Origin: G963667675 sp965249215
GTDB lineage: Bacteria; Chloroflexota; Dehalococcoidia; Lucifugimonadales; UBA3495
DNA: 64,000 nucleotides
Assembly: GCA_965249215.1 (NCBI GenBank)
Contig: CBDFLN010000002.1
Coordinates: forward strand, 1,612,001-1,676,000
Reading direction: 5' to 3'
Part shown: piece by piece, positions 7,727 to 17,124 of the stretch
Layout: every line of letters begins with the position of its first letter
How positions within the stretch are numbered: the stretch's first letter is position 1
The notes under the pieces: generated by a model
Database searches by the model: none
Seen by the model: the letters and a program-made list of their open reading frames with translations, nothing else
What the model was told of the DNA's origin: nothing
Position numbers and translations under genes: made by a program

Positions 7727-10700
7727 ATGTTCAACCCTGTATCCAGTAGAGTCAGCTTCCCGGAGGTCGACGCCAAGGTCCTGCGGCAGTGGGAAGAAAA
7801 CGACGTGTTCCAGCGTTCTTGGAGCGAGCGCGAAGACGCTCCGTTGTTCGTGATGTTCGAGGGGCCGCCTACCGCCAACGGAAGCCCCGGCATCCACCAT
7901 GTGCTGGCGCGTGTGTTCAAGGATGTCATCTGCCGCCACCGCACCATGAAGGGATACCGCTGCCTGCGCAAGGGTGGTTGGGACACCCACGGGCTGCCGG
8001 TCGAGCTGGAAGTGGAGAACGAGCTCGGTCTGGCCAGCAAGCGGGACATAGAAGAGTACGGCATTGAGCAGTTCAACCAGAAGTGCCGGGAGAGCGTGTT
8101 CCGTTATCTCAAGGACTGGGAGAACCTGACCGAGCGCATCGGATTCTGGGTGGACATGGAGCGTCCCTACATAACCCTGGACAACGACTACATTGAGTCT
8201 GGCTGGGCCATACTGAAGGAGTTGTGGGACCGCGGCCTGCTCTACCGGGACATGCGGGGAACTCCCCACTGTCCCCGGTGCGTCACCAGCCTGAGCTCTC
8301 ACGAGGTTGCCCTGGGCTACCGGGAAGACACCCCGGACCCATCAGTCTTCGTAAAGTTCAAGTTACTGGGCTGGGACCCAACAGTACGCAGTCGCGATGC
8401 CTTTAATGGGGCTTACGACTCTTTATCAGCCCACGGCGAGCCCGTCTATTTGCTGGCCTGGACCACGACGCCTTGGACTCTCCCGGGCAACACTGCTCTT
8501 GCGGTGGATGCGGCAGCGGACTACAGCCTGGTTGAAGTGGAGGACAGCGGGGAGACTGAACGGCTTGTGCTGGCCTCAGCACTGGTGGAACGGGTCATAG
8601 ATAAGCCCCACAGGGTGTTGGCGACGTACAAGGGATCGGCCCTGGTCGGACTTACTTATGAGAAGCTGTACGACCCAGCGGACTACGGGACCGAAATCAA
8701 GCAGTTCAACCGCTCTACGGCGGCCGGGACCGCGGCTATGGAGGCTGCCGAGTTCTTTAACTCGGAGGTGCTTGACGCCGACTTCGTTACCATGGACGAC
8801 GGCACCGGCATAGTCCACATAGCCCCGGCTTTCGGCGACGACGACCTGGGCCTGGGCCGGGAGAAGGGCCTGGCCTTCGTCCAGCCCGTAGACCTCCTTG
8901 GCAATATCACCGGCGGTTACCCATTTGCCGGTAAGTTCGTAAAGGACGCCGACCCGCAGATCATGGAAGACCTCGAACGCCGGGGGCTCCTATACCGGCG
9001 GGACATATACCGGCACACGTACCCCTTCTGCTGGCGTTGCGACACCCCACTGCTCTACTACGCCAAGAGTTCCTGGTACATCCGAACCTCGGCTTTCAAG
9101 GACAAACTCGTCAGCGGCAACGATGAAATCAACTGGTATCCCGATTACATCAAGGACGGCCGGTTTGGCGAGTGGCTCCGCAACAACGTCGACTGGGCCA
9201 TATCCAGGGAGCGGTACTGGGGCACACCCATACCCATTTGGGAGTGCCGGGACTGCGGTCATTCCCTGTGCATCGGGAGCGTTGCCGAACTCAATGCCAT
9301 GGCGGCGCCCGAAGCCTTGGAAGGCATGGAAGACCTTGACCTGCACCGGCCCTACGTCGACAACGTGCTGCTGCATTGCCCGGCAGATGGCTGCGGGGGG
9401 GGAATGCACCGCATCCCCGAGGTGATGGACGCCTGGTTCGACTCCGGCGCCATGCCCTTCGCTCAATGGCACTATCCTTTCGAAAACCAGAGCATCGATC
9501 ACGAGGAGGACGGCCGGTTCCCCGCGGACTATATCTGCGAGGCGGTCGACCAGACTCGCGGCTGGTTCTACAGCCTCCACGCTCTCTCCATACTGCTCAA
9601 GGACCGTCCCTCTTACCGCAACGTCATTTGCCTGGGCCTGGTGCTGGACGAGCGGGGCCGGAAGATGAGCAAGAGGGTAGGCAACGTGGTGGAACCCATG
9701 CCCGTTCTGGACGAGCACGGGGCCGACGCCCTGCGCTGGTACCTGTTCACCGCTTCTCAGCCTGGCGACTCCCGGCGATTCTCCGCCAGGCTGGTGAACG
9801 AGACGCTGCGCAGGGTGTTGCTGACCCTGTGGAACGTCTATTCATTCTTCACCAACTACGCATCTATAGACCGCTTTCACCCGGACCAGACGCCGGCCGG
9901 GTGGCGACCGGACAACGAGTTGGACCGTTGGATTCTCTCCGAACTCAACAGTCTCGTTACACAAGTGGATGACTGCCTGAACAGTTACGACCCGACCAAC
10001 GCCGGCCGGCGCATGCAGGAGTTCATCGACCGGCTTTCCAACTGGTACGTGCGACGGAGCCGACGCCGGTTCTGGAGGAGCGAGAACGACGGCGACAAGT
10101 TGTCCGGCTATATCACCCTGCACACATGCCTGGTGACCTTGGCCAAGCTCATGGCCCCGCTCGCCCCCTTTGTATCGGAGGAGATTTACCAGGGCCTTGT
10201 CCGAGCCGTGGACCCTGACGCGCCCGACAGTGTGCACCTGGCCGAATTCCCCGTTGTCGACCAGTCCTTGGTCGACGAGGAGCTAATGGAGGCCACCCGC
10301 TTGGCCATGCGGGTTTCCAGCATGGGCCGGGGCGCTAGGTCCAAGGCGGGCATCAAGGTCCGTCAACCCCTGCCCAGGGTGGTGGTAAAAGCCCGCACCC
10401 CTACGGAAAGCGACATCCTTCGGAACGTCCAGAGCCAGATACTGGACGAGTTGAACGTTAAAGTCTTGGACGAGGACGGACAAGCCGACATTCACCAGGC
10501 CGCCGTTGCCGCGTTGGGGGAGGCATCCGAGGGAGTCGTGCAGGTGGACGGCTTCTGGGTTGCTCTGGACAGCGGCTACATGGTCGCTGTCGACGGCACA
10601 GTGACTCCCGAGTTGGCAGAAGAGGGCCTGGCCCGAGAGTTGGTGCACCGGATACAGAACCTTCGCCGGGCCGCCGATTTCCAGGTTACCGACCGCATAA

Positions 10701-10879
10701 TCACCTACTACGAGGCTCCCGAGGAAATCGGTCGGGTTATGAGCGGAGGGTTCTCCGACTACATCCGTCAGGAGACCCTGAGCGAAGACCTGGTGGGCGG
10801 CGCTCCACAGGATGGCGCCAAGAGCGAAACCTCGAAGGTGGACGGCATGGCAGTGACCCTGGCGGTCCGCCGCGTCTAG
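7727..10879 (+). CDS. ileS: Isoleucyl-tRNA synthetase, long (type 2) form
   Basis: A class I aminoacyl-tRNA synthetase of 1050 residues. The HIGH-type motif is in GPPTANGSPGIHHV (about residues 46-59), WDTHGLPVE follows, and KMSKRVGN (about residue 645) is the KMSKS loop. The CP1 editing insertion includes AWTTTPWTLPGNTALAV and DDGTGIVHIAPAFG. The length, the PTANG form of the first motif and the C-terminal region match the eukaryote-like type 2 IleS, often less sensitive to mupirocin. I chose ATG 7727 because AGG lies 10 nt upstream; TTG 7718 leaves no room for a ribosome site. A TATAAT lies at 7653-7658 without a convincing -35. No T-box is seen. Confidence 0.95.
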   Translation: MFNPVSSRVSFPEVDAKVLRQWEENDVFQRSWSEREDAPLFVMFEGPPTANGSPGIHHVLARVFKDVICRHRTMKGYRCLRKGGWDTHGLPVELEVENELGLASKRDIEEYGIEQFNQKCRESVFRYLKDWENLTERIGFWVDMERPYITLDNDYIESGWAILKELWDRGLLYRDMRGTPHCPRCVTSLSSHEVALGYREDTPDPSVFVKFKLLGWDPTVRSRDAFNGAYDSLSAHGEPVYLLAWTTTPWTLPGNTALAVDAAADYSLVEVEDSGETERLVLASALVERVIDKPHRVLATYKGSALVGLTYEKLYDPADYGTEIKQFNRSTAAGTAAMEAAEFFNSEVLDADFVTMDDGTGIVHIAPAFGDDDLGLGREKGLAFVQPVDLLGNITGGYPFAGKFVKDADPQIMEDLERRGLLYRRDIYRHTYPFCWRCDTPLLYYAKSSWYIRTSAFKDKLVSGNDEINWYPDYIKDGRFGEWLRNNVDWAISRERYWGTPIPIWECRDCGHSLCIGSVAELNAMAAPEALEGMEDLDLHRPYVDNVLLHCPADGCGGGMHRIPEVMDAWFDSGAMPFAQWHYPFENQSIDHEEDGRFPADYICEAVDQTRGWFYSLHALSILLKDRPSYRNVICLGLVLDERGRKMSKRVGNVVEPMPVLDEHGADALRWYLFTASQPGDSRRFSARLVNETLRRVLLTLWNVYSFFTNYASIDRFHPDQTPAGWRPDNELDRWILSELNSLVTQVDDCLNSYDPTNAGRRMQEFIDRLSNWYVRRSRRRFWRSENDGDKLSGYITLHTCLVTLAKLMAPLAPFVSEEIYQGLVRAVDPDAPDSVHLAEFPVVDQSLVDEELMEATRLAMRVSSMGRGARSKAGIKVRQPLPRVVVKARTPTESDILRNVQSQILDELNVKVLDEDGQADIHQAAVAALGEASEGVVQVDGFWVALDSGYMVAVDGTVTPELAEEGLARELVHRIQNLRRAADFQVTDRIITYYEAPEEIGRVMSGGFSDYIRQETLSEDLVGGAPQDGAKSETSKVDGMAVTLAVRRV

Positions 10880-10890
10880 AGCGGCGCGCC

Positions 10891-11712
10891 GTGCCGGAAC
10901 TGCCCGAGGTCGAAAACACCCGGCGTTATCTTGTCGAGGCCGGTTTGCCCGGCGCAACCTTTACCGGCGCCCAAATTGGGTGGGACAACACCGTTCGGGC
11001 GCCCTCTTTGGACGCCTTCGTTGCCGGCATTACAGGGCAACGGGTGCGGCAGGTGGAGCGGCGGGGCAAGTATGTCCTAATTTCCCTGGGTAATGCGCAG
11101 TCCTCAGAAGGACCGACTTTGATCATTCACTTGGGAATGACCGGAGGCCTGCGCGTGCAGGGTGCCGGGCAGCCGCCTCATCCCATGGTCCGGCATACGT
11201 TTGGCCTTGACGACGGCAGGGAACTGCGGTTCATCGACGGTCGCAAGTTCGGCAAGCTTTGGTTGGCCGATGACCCCAGCGAAGTCCTGCCCGTCCTTGG
11301 CCCCGACCCGCTGGGTGGGGAGTTGACCGTGGAATGGCTGGCACTGGCCTTCAAAGGCAGGAGCGCCCCGGTCAAGGCCCTGATGCTGGAGCAGTCCATC
11401 GTGCCTGGCATGGGGAACATCTACGGAGATGAGTCCCTCTTCTTGGCCGGTATCCATCCATTGCGCCCTGCCGTGGACCTTTCCGCCGATGACTTGGTGC
11501 GCTTGAAGGGCGGAATCGTTACGGCGTTTACCGAGGCTATGCGCCGATACGAGACCAGCCGCCGTGAAAGCTGGCCGGACCCGCCTTTGACCCTGGAGGC
11601 GTGGTCCCTTCTCCGGAAGGCCGGCCGGCCCTGCCCACGGTGCAGCGGGCCCATTACGGCCATGCGGATTCGGGGACGGACCTCATGCTTCTGCCCGAGG
11701 TGCCAGAAGTAA
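10891..11712 (+). CDS. mutM: Formamidopyrimidine-DNA glycosylase
   Basis: A 273-residue Fpg/Nei-family base-excision enzyme. It begins (GTG start) with PELPEVE, whose Pro2 and Glu3 are the catalytic nucleophile and acid. LIIHLGMTGGLRV is the central strand region, and EQSIVPGMGNIYGDESLF is the helix-two-turn-helix. The C-terminal zinc finger is CPRC...CFCPRC. It removes oxidised purines such as 8-oxoG. It begins 11 nt after the ileS stop and is probably co-transcribed. Confidence 0.95.
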   Translation: MPELPEVENTRRYLVEAGLPGATFTGAQIGWDNTVRAPSLDAFVAGITGQRVRQVERRGKYVLISLGNAQSSEGPTLIIHLGMTGGLRVQGAGQPPHPMVRHTFGLDDGRELRFIDGRKFGKLWLADDPSEVLPVLGPDPLGGELTVEWLALAFKGRSAPVKALMLEQSIVPGMGNIYGDESLFLAGIHPLRPAVDLSADDLVRLKGGIVTAFTEAMRRYETSRRESWPDPPLTLEAWSLLRKAGRPCPRCSGPITAMRIRGRTSCFCPRCQK

Positions 11713-11766
11713 CCGGCGGTCGTCGTTGCTGTGAGGCTGGGCGCTCGGCCCTGACCAAGAAAATCT

Positions 11767-12186
11767 CTAAATCGCGGTGCCGTAGATGTGCTCCGGTACT
11801 ATGATGACGCTCACCCGCCTTTCACGGATCATCGTTTGGTCGAATTGCTCCCAGTTAGGGTGCTCCAGCCCCGAGTAGGCGCGCTGCGTTTCCCGCAGCG
11901 CCAACCGCCACTCCTCCGGATCAGTATTTTCTGAGGAAACTATCCTGGCGCGGCCCTCCAGCACCACGTAGCCCGACCAGTCTTCCCGAGACACCAGCAG
12001 CGAGCACCGGGGATCCCTCTTGAGGTTCCGCACCTTTGCCCGGTATAGGGTGCCCAGAAAGGCGACCCCATCCTGTAGCGGGCCGCAGGCCACAACGCTC
12101 ATTTGGGCCGCTCCGTTGCGGCGGAACGTCGTAAGTACGCCCCACTGGGTCCCGGCGCAAAATGCCCTAACGTTTTCGGGCAGCAT
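11767..12186 (-). CDS. PPOX-class F420/FMN-dependent oxidoreductase
   Basis: A 139-residue split-barrel flavin/F420-binding protein of the pyridoxamine-5'-phosphate-oxidase-like superfamily. It shows GVLTTFRRNGAAQMSVV, a cofactor segment KVRNLKRDPRCSLLVSRED, and GYVVLEGRARIV. Members use F420 or FMN to reduce small molecules. It lies in a minus-strand group with the GNAT and SbcC-like genes, 21 nt downstream of the GNAT stop. Substrate unknown. Confidence 0.8.
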   Translation of the reverse strand: MLPENVRAFCAGTQWGVLTTFRRNGAAQMSVVACGPLQDGVAFLGTLYRAKVRNLKRDPRCSLLVSREDWSGYVVLEGRARIVSSENTDPEEWRLALRETQRAYSGLEHPNWEQFDQTMIRERRVSVIIVPEHIYGTAI

Positions 12187-12207
12187 CTATTGCCTCCCAG
12201 GCCGGCC

Positions 12208-12693
12208 TTACGCCGGCTCGAAGTTGGTCTCCCATAGCTGGTAGTTGGACCGGCGCATGTCCAGGCCGGCGTAAGTCTTCTGGGCGGCCAAATTGTCCCG
12301 GTCTACGTACAGGCGCAGGCCGCATACGTTGCCGTCACAGTGGGCTTGGGCAATGACATAGTTGTGGAGGCTCCGGTAAACGCCCCGGCGGCGAACTCCG
12401 GGAGCGACGTATACGCTTTGTATCCACCAGAAGTAGGCGTTCCTCCAATCGCTCCATTCGGTGGTGATGAGCAACTGACCGATGACCGTTCCCGGTTCCT
12501 CGGCGACGCAATAGAAGCCCAGGGTCTCGTCGTTCAGGACCGCTGCCACGCCGTCGCGGAGGCGGGCAAGGTTCAGAGTCTTGCCCTCCGTCTCCAGGGC
12601 CATAGCGGCGTTGAACTGGACCAACGTATTCAAGTCGGACGCGGTGGCCCGCCGCACCAGGAATCCTGGGAGTTGGTCCTGAGACGCTACCAT
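12208..12693 (-). CDS. GNAT-family N-acetyltransferase
   Basis: A 161-residue GNAT-fold protein starting VRRATASDLNTLVQFNAAMA. The acetyl-CoA-binding motif A is QSVYVAPGVRRRGVYRSLHNYV (R-x-x-G-x-x pattern), and the C-terminal part LYVDRDNLAAQKTYAGLDM is the usual substrate-side motif. Its ATG overlaps the upstream stop codon by one base (TGATG), so translation is coupled to the SbcC-like gene. Substrate not predictable. Confidence 0.85.
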   Translation of the reverse strand: MVASQDQLPGFLVRRATASDLNTLVQFNAAMALETEGKTLNLARLRDGVAAVLNDETLGFYCVAEEPGTVIGQLLITTEWSDWRNAYFWWIQSVYVAPGVRRRGVYRSLHNYVIAQAHCDGNVCGLRLYVDRDNLAAQKTYAGLDMRRSNYQLWETNFEPA

Positions 12694-15278
12694 CAGTTGA
12701 GCCAGAAGGTGGAACCCAGTTCCTCTTTTCGGACTTCGATACGCACCGGGAAGACGTCTTTCAAGTCGTCCAGGTGAGTAATGACTATTATCTTTTCGAA
12801 GTCGTCTTGAATGGCCGCAATCACGTCCAAGATTCGCTCGCGCCCGGCAGCATCCTGGGTTCCGAAACCCTCGTCGATGAACAGCGTGGGCAAGGGCGCG
12901 CCCATGCGCTGGGCCAGCACCTTTGACAGGCCGATGCGGAGGGCCAGGTTTATGCGGAAGGCCTCTCCCCCGCTGTACATCTCATAGCTCCGTGGACCCA
13001 GGCCGTCGCTAACGCGGATTTCCAGGGTTTCGATGGGGTCGCCCCGCCCGGTGCGGCGCTCTCGCTGGGTCTCCAATTGGACCTGCATCTGGCTGTCCGT
13101 CATCCGGCCCAGAAGCAGGTTGGCCTCCTCTTGAACACGGGGCACCACCGTTTCTATGAGCATGGCCTGGATTCCCTGACGGCCGAAGGCGGTGACCAAC
13201 TCCTGGTAGATGTCCTGGTCAGTCAACAACTCCGATAGACTGGCCGAAGTTTCGACAATCTGCTGTTCCAGGGCCCGGCGTTGGTCCAACCGGGCCCGCA
13301 ACACACCCATGCGGACTATACCCTCCTGTTGCCGGGCTTCCAGCCCCTTCTGTCGCTGGTCAGCAGCCTGTAGACGCTCCTCCCAGTGGGGCAACTCGGA
13401 AATGCCTTCGGCGTCGACCTTGATTTGTTGTTCCAGGTCGGAGCGTTCCAGTTGCCTCCGCTGCAGCATCTCCCGGGTCTGGGACGCCGACTCCTCCTCC
13501 CGGGGGAGGCCAGCCTCCGCCTCGGCCAACTGGCGGGACTTTTCCAGGAACGGTTGCAACTCCAGCTCCCTGGATCGAGCCTCGGTGCGGGAGTCTTCGT
13601 CGTATCCCAAAGCGGCGGTCTTCTCGTCCAGCTGCGCGAGCTTTGCTTGCTCTGTACGGGCGAATTCCCCCGAGGCGAGCGACGCCGTTATGCCGCTCAA
13701 CCGGGTCAGCGCGTCTTCCAACTCCTTCCGGGCGGACTTAGAGTCTTCTATGTCCCGCTCCACCCGGCTGAGGGTCGACTCTGCGTCCCGGCGGGCCCGC
13801 TCGAATGCAGCTTCCCGTTGGCCCAAGGTCCGCTGAGCACTGGCTTCCTCCGTCTCCAGCTGTTGCTTGAGGCCGGCGTTGAGACGGAACAGGCGGCGCT
13901 TCTCGGTAATTTCTGCCTCGTAGGTCTCGGCCAAGCGCCCGCAGCCGTCCTGGCCCAACGGTGTCTGACATAAGGGGCAGAGGGCCTCTCCCTGGTCAGT
14001 CTGATGCAGCAAGTCGAGCTTGGCCCGGAGTTCCTGCCCCTCGGTTTTATATCGCTCTTCAGCACTCCTGGCTTCACCGACACGAGTGGACAAGGTGAGG
14101 AGATCATCCCTCTGGGCGGAGAGGGACTGCTCCTCTTTCTCCAGGTCATTGAGCTTTTCGCGGGCTGCAGTCTGATGCTCGGCCAGGGTGGCGGTCATGG
14201 TTGCCTTCGGCGGCAACTCCACTTCCACCCTGTGGCGCAACTGTTCCGCCTGAGCTTCCAACCTGGCCCTGGCGCCGTCAACGGCGCGGACGAGTTTGGC
14301 CTTCTCCTGGTTGAGTTCGTCGTAGCTCCGGCGCGATCCTTCCAGGGCCTCGAAGCGTTGCCGGGCAAGTTCCAATTCCGCCATCCCGTGCCTGATGGCA
14401 TCCTGTTGGCGCAGCAACTCCTTGTAGCTGGTCACCCGTCGCATCGTAAGCGCCAGCGCCGATTCATGCTGTTCGATCTCTTGGCCCAAGGTCTGTATTC
14501 GGTGTTCCGACTCCTGGAGCCGTTGCCTGCGGCCGTCCAGTTGGGTTACCTTGGCCCGCAGCTCGGCGGTCTGCTTCTGCTGCTCCGCCAGCTGGCCGGC
14601 CAGGCCGCTCAATTCCTCGTTGACAGCGGCCAACTCCTGGGACAGGTCTCCAATCTGCTCCACCTGGCTGCGCAGTTGGCCCAGGGAACCCTCCATGCCG
14701 GCGGCCGCGTTCTTGGTCTGGTCCAACCTGTCCCTGGCTCTGGTCTGCAGCAGGTCGTATTCTTCCAGGCCGATGATCTTGGCTAGGACTGCCTTGCGGT
14801 CGGCGGGGGTGCGGTTGCTGAACTCGTCGGCCTTGCCCTGCAACAAAAGCGCCGAGTTGGTGAATGTCTCAAAGTCCATGCCAATGGTCTGGTCGATCTT
14901 GGCTTGAGTTTCCCGGATGGAGTTGCCGGTGATGGGTTGGGGGCCGGCGGGGCCCAGCACCTGCAACTGGAGGTCGGTTACTCCCTGCCGGCGGCGACTG
15001 CCGGCCCGGGCGTGGGTGCGCACCGTGCGGTAGCTGACGCCGCGAGCGGTGAAGTCCAACTCCACCCGGCACTGGTCGGCGCCGTATGAGATTACGTCGT
15101 CCTGGGTCCTGCCTCTGGCGCGACCCCACAGACACCAGGTTATGGAGTCGAGCAGGGCGGACTTGCCGTGGCCGTTGGAGCCGCACAGGCAGGCCACGTG
15201 GATACCGGTAAAGTCGAGGTCGGGGACCCCCTCCCGGTAGCAAAGGAAGTTCTCAAGGCTGAGGCGCAGCGGAATCAT
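12693..15278 (-). CDS. Rad50/SbcC-like SMC-family ATPase
   Basis: An 861-residue SMC-like protein. N-terminal Walker A is GSNGHGKSALLD (about residue 34), with QGKADEFSNRTPADRKAVL as the Q-loop region. Two long coiled coils rich in Glu, Gln and Arg follow, with the zinc hook CPLC at about residue 433, almost exactly mid-protein. The signature MYSGGEAFRINLALRIGLS and Walker B PTLFIDEGFGTQD are near the C-terminus. Such proteins work with an Mre11/SbcD nuclease at DNA ends, but no sbcD is adjacent. I chose ATG 15278 (MIPLRLSLENFLCY) over an upstream GTG at 15305. Confidence 0.88.
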   Translation of the reverse strand: MIPLRLSLENFLCYREGVPDLDFTGIHVACLCGSNGHGKSALLDSITWCLWGRARGRTQDDVISYGADQCRVELDFTARGVSYRTVRTHARAGSRRRQGVTDLQLQVLGPAGPQPITGNSIRETQAKIDQTIGMDFETFTNSALLLQGKADEFSNRTPADRKAVLAKIIGLEEYDLLQTRARDRLDQTKNAAAGMEGSLGQLRSQVEQIGDLSQELAAVNEELSGLAGQLAEQQKQTAELRAKVTQLDGRRQRLQESEHRIQTLGQEIEQHESALALTMRRVTSYKELLRQQDAIRHGMAELELARQRFEALEGSRRSYDELNQEKAKLVRAVDGARARLEAQAEQLRHRVEVELPPKATMTATLAEHQTAAREKLNDLEKEEQSLSAQRDDLLTLSTRVGEARSAEERYKTEGQELRAKLDLLHQTDQGEALCPLCQTPLGQDGCGRLAETYEAEITEKRRLFRLNAGLKQQLETEEASAQRTLGQREAAFERARRDAESTLSRVERDIEDSKSARKELEDALTRLSGITASLASGEFARTEQAKLAQLDEKTAALGYDEDSRTEARSRELELQPFLEKSRQLAEAEAGLPREEESASQTREMLQRRQLERSDLEQQIKVDAEGISELPHWEERLQAADQRQKGLEARQQEGIVRMGVLRARLDQRRALEQQIVETSASLSELLTDQDIYQELVTAFGRQGIQAMLIETVVPRVQEEANLLLGRMTDSQMQVQLETQRERRTGRGDPIETLEIRVSDGLGPRSYEMYSGGEAFRINLALRIGLSKVLAQRMGAPLPTLFIDEGFGTQDAAGRERILDVIAAIQDDFEKIIVITHLDDLKDVFPVRIEVRKEELGSTFWLN

Positions 15279-15690
15279 AGAGGCAACCTGGCGTCGGGCT
15301 GGCACCGGCGGTTTCCGGCATTCGTGGAGCCGGGCTTATTCTAGCACAGGCAGCCGGGGACGCCCCTTGGAGGCTCCTACGGAATCACCTCGGCAGGCCA
15401 GCGTCATGGAGTTGGGTGTATGACGCCACGGCGGCAGATGGGCGGTTTTTTTGTTTCTGAGCCATATTGAGCCTTTTGAGCGGGCGGTACGGCCTTCAGT
15501 TGGGCGCCGGTAGCTGGAATCGGCGGTGATGACGCAAGTATTTGGCGCGCGTGACCTTAAGCTAGTTAGCGGGGACTGGGCATGGACTATCGACGAGGGT
15601 TTTGACAGCTGGCGAATGATTGTCATAGTCATAGTTTGCCCGTCTCTTGGTCGGTGGGTCAATGAGGATTTGTCATTGCCGCATCGTGCC
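15279..15690. other. Intergenic region between divergent sbcC-like gene and ffh
   Basis: About 510 bp separate the two divergent genes, and I see no convincing coding sequence. A T7 run at 15448-15454 follows a weak GC hairpin on the plus strand. TTGACA at 15602 lacks a good -10 at normal spacing. I looked for a 4.5S/SRP RNA here because ffh is adjacent and did not find its conserved apical core. Confidence 0.5.
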
Positions 15691-15720
15691 TTGACCGTCT
15701 CTCCGCCTCCGCCATACAAT
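15691..15720 (+). promoter_or_regulatory. Probable sigma70 promoter of ffh
   Basis: TTGACC (15691-15696) and TACAAT (15715-15720) are separated by 18 bp, about 70 nt upstream of the ffh start. One mismatch in each hexamer. Confidence 0.6.
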
Positions 15721-15790
15721 CGGGCCGAAGGCGAGGCCGACCGGCCGCGCACGGGCGGGATAGCTTAGGCAGCCTATGAGGACGTGAGAC

Positions 15791-17124
15791 ATGTTTGAGA
15801 GCCTGACGGAGAAGCTGACCGGCACGTTGCAACGCCTGACCAGCAGAGGGCGTTTGACCGAAAAGGACATAGAGGACGCGCTTGGCCAGGTGCGCCGCTC
15901 GCTGCTGGAGGCCGACGTAAACTTCCGGGTCGCCCGGGACTTTGTGGCCGGCATCAAAGAACGGGTAATGGGCGCGGACGTCCTGGAAAGCCTTACCCCC
16001 GGCCAGCAGGTGGTCAAAGTGGTCCAGGAGGAACTGACAAGCCTGCTGAGCGGGGGCGACAACCGAATGACGCCTGCCAGCCGTCCCCCGTCCGTGGCCA
16101 TACTGGTGGGGCTGCAGGGCTCGGGCAAGACTACTACCACGGCCAAGCTGGCCCTGGCCTTGCGCCGCCAGGGGCATCAATCGCTAATGGCCGCCGCCGA
16201 CCTCCGCAGGCCGGCTGCCATCCAGCAACTTGAGACTTTGGGCCGACAGCTGGACATCGCCGTGTATTCCCAGGACCCTAAGTCAACCACTGCGGTAAAG
16301 GTAGCCCAGGGAGCGGTGCAGCGGGCCCAGGACCTGGGGCTTGGCTGGGCCTTGATAGACACGGGCGGCCGCCTGCACGTTGACGACGAAATGATGCAGG
16401 AACTGGAGGACATCAAATCGGCCGTCTCGCCCCATGAAATACTGCTGGTAGTCGACGCCATGACGGGCCAGGACGCGGTGAACGTGGCCCAGGAGTTCAA
16501 CGAGCGGGTGTCCCTGACCGGCCTGATAATGACCAAGATGGACGGCGACGCCCGTGGCGGAGCGGCCCTCTCGATAACCAAGGTAACCGGAGTGCCCATC
16601 AAGTTTTGGGGGGTGGGGGAGCGGCCGACGCCCTGGAGCAGTTTTATCCCGACCGGATGGCTTCCCGCATTTTGGCCATGGGCGACGTCTTGACCTTAAT
16701 CGAGAAGGCCCAAGAGGCTGTTGGGGACACCCAGGCCAAGGAGTTAGAGCGCAAGTTCCGGCAGGCGACCTTCGACCTTGATGACTTCCTGCAGCAGATT
16801 CAAAGCGTAAAGAAGATGGGTTCCCTGAGCCAGATCGTGGAAATGATCCCCGGGATGAGCCAGTTGACCAAGCGGGCACCGGAGGTCGATCTGGAGGAGG
16901 GCCAGATCAAGCGGGTGGAGGCCATCATATATTCAATGACCCCTGAGGAACGCCGCCGCCCGGACATAATCAACGGCAGCCGGCGGCGACGCATTGCCAA
17001 GGGAAGCGGCACCACTCCCCAGGACATCAACCAACTGCTGAACCAGTTCAGGCAGACCCAAAAGCTAGTGAGACAGTTCTCCCGCTCTCGCAACCCCCAA
17101 AGCCTGATGAAACTGTTCAGTTAG
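15791..17124 (+). CDS. ffh: Signal recognition particle GTPase Ffh (frameshifted)
   Basis: SRP54 homologue that delivers ribosomes to the membrane. The N domain (MFESLTEKLTGTLQRLTSRG) and G domain with GLQGSGKTTTTAKLA, DLRRPAAIQQL, DTGGRLHVD and TKMDGDARGG are in the first frame. After IKFWGVGER (about 16624) the frame is lost, and ADALEQFYPDRMASRILAMG plus the M domain (SQIVEMIPGM, RRRRIAKGSG) continue in the -1 frame from 16624 to the stop at 17124. One missing base next to runs of six and five G explains it. Since ffh is essential, a sequencing/assembly error is most likely; a real mutation or recoding is possible. Confidence 0.9.

Noticed and set aside
15602..15630. Second promoter TTGACA upstream of ffh
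   Set aside because: No acceptable -10 at 16-18 bp; the pair at 15691-15720 is better.
15279..15790. Possible SRP (4.5S) RNA next to ffh
   Set aside because: The conserved GGAA-tetraloop/asymmetric-loop core was not found in this gap.
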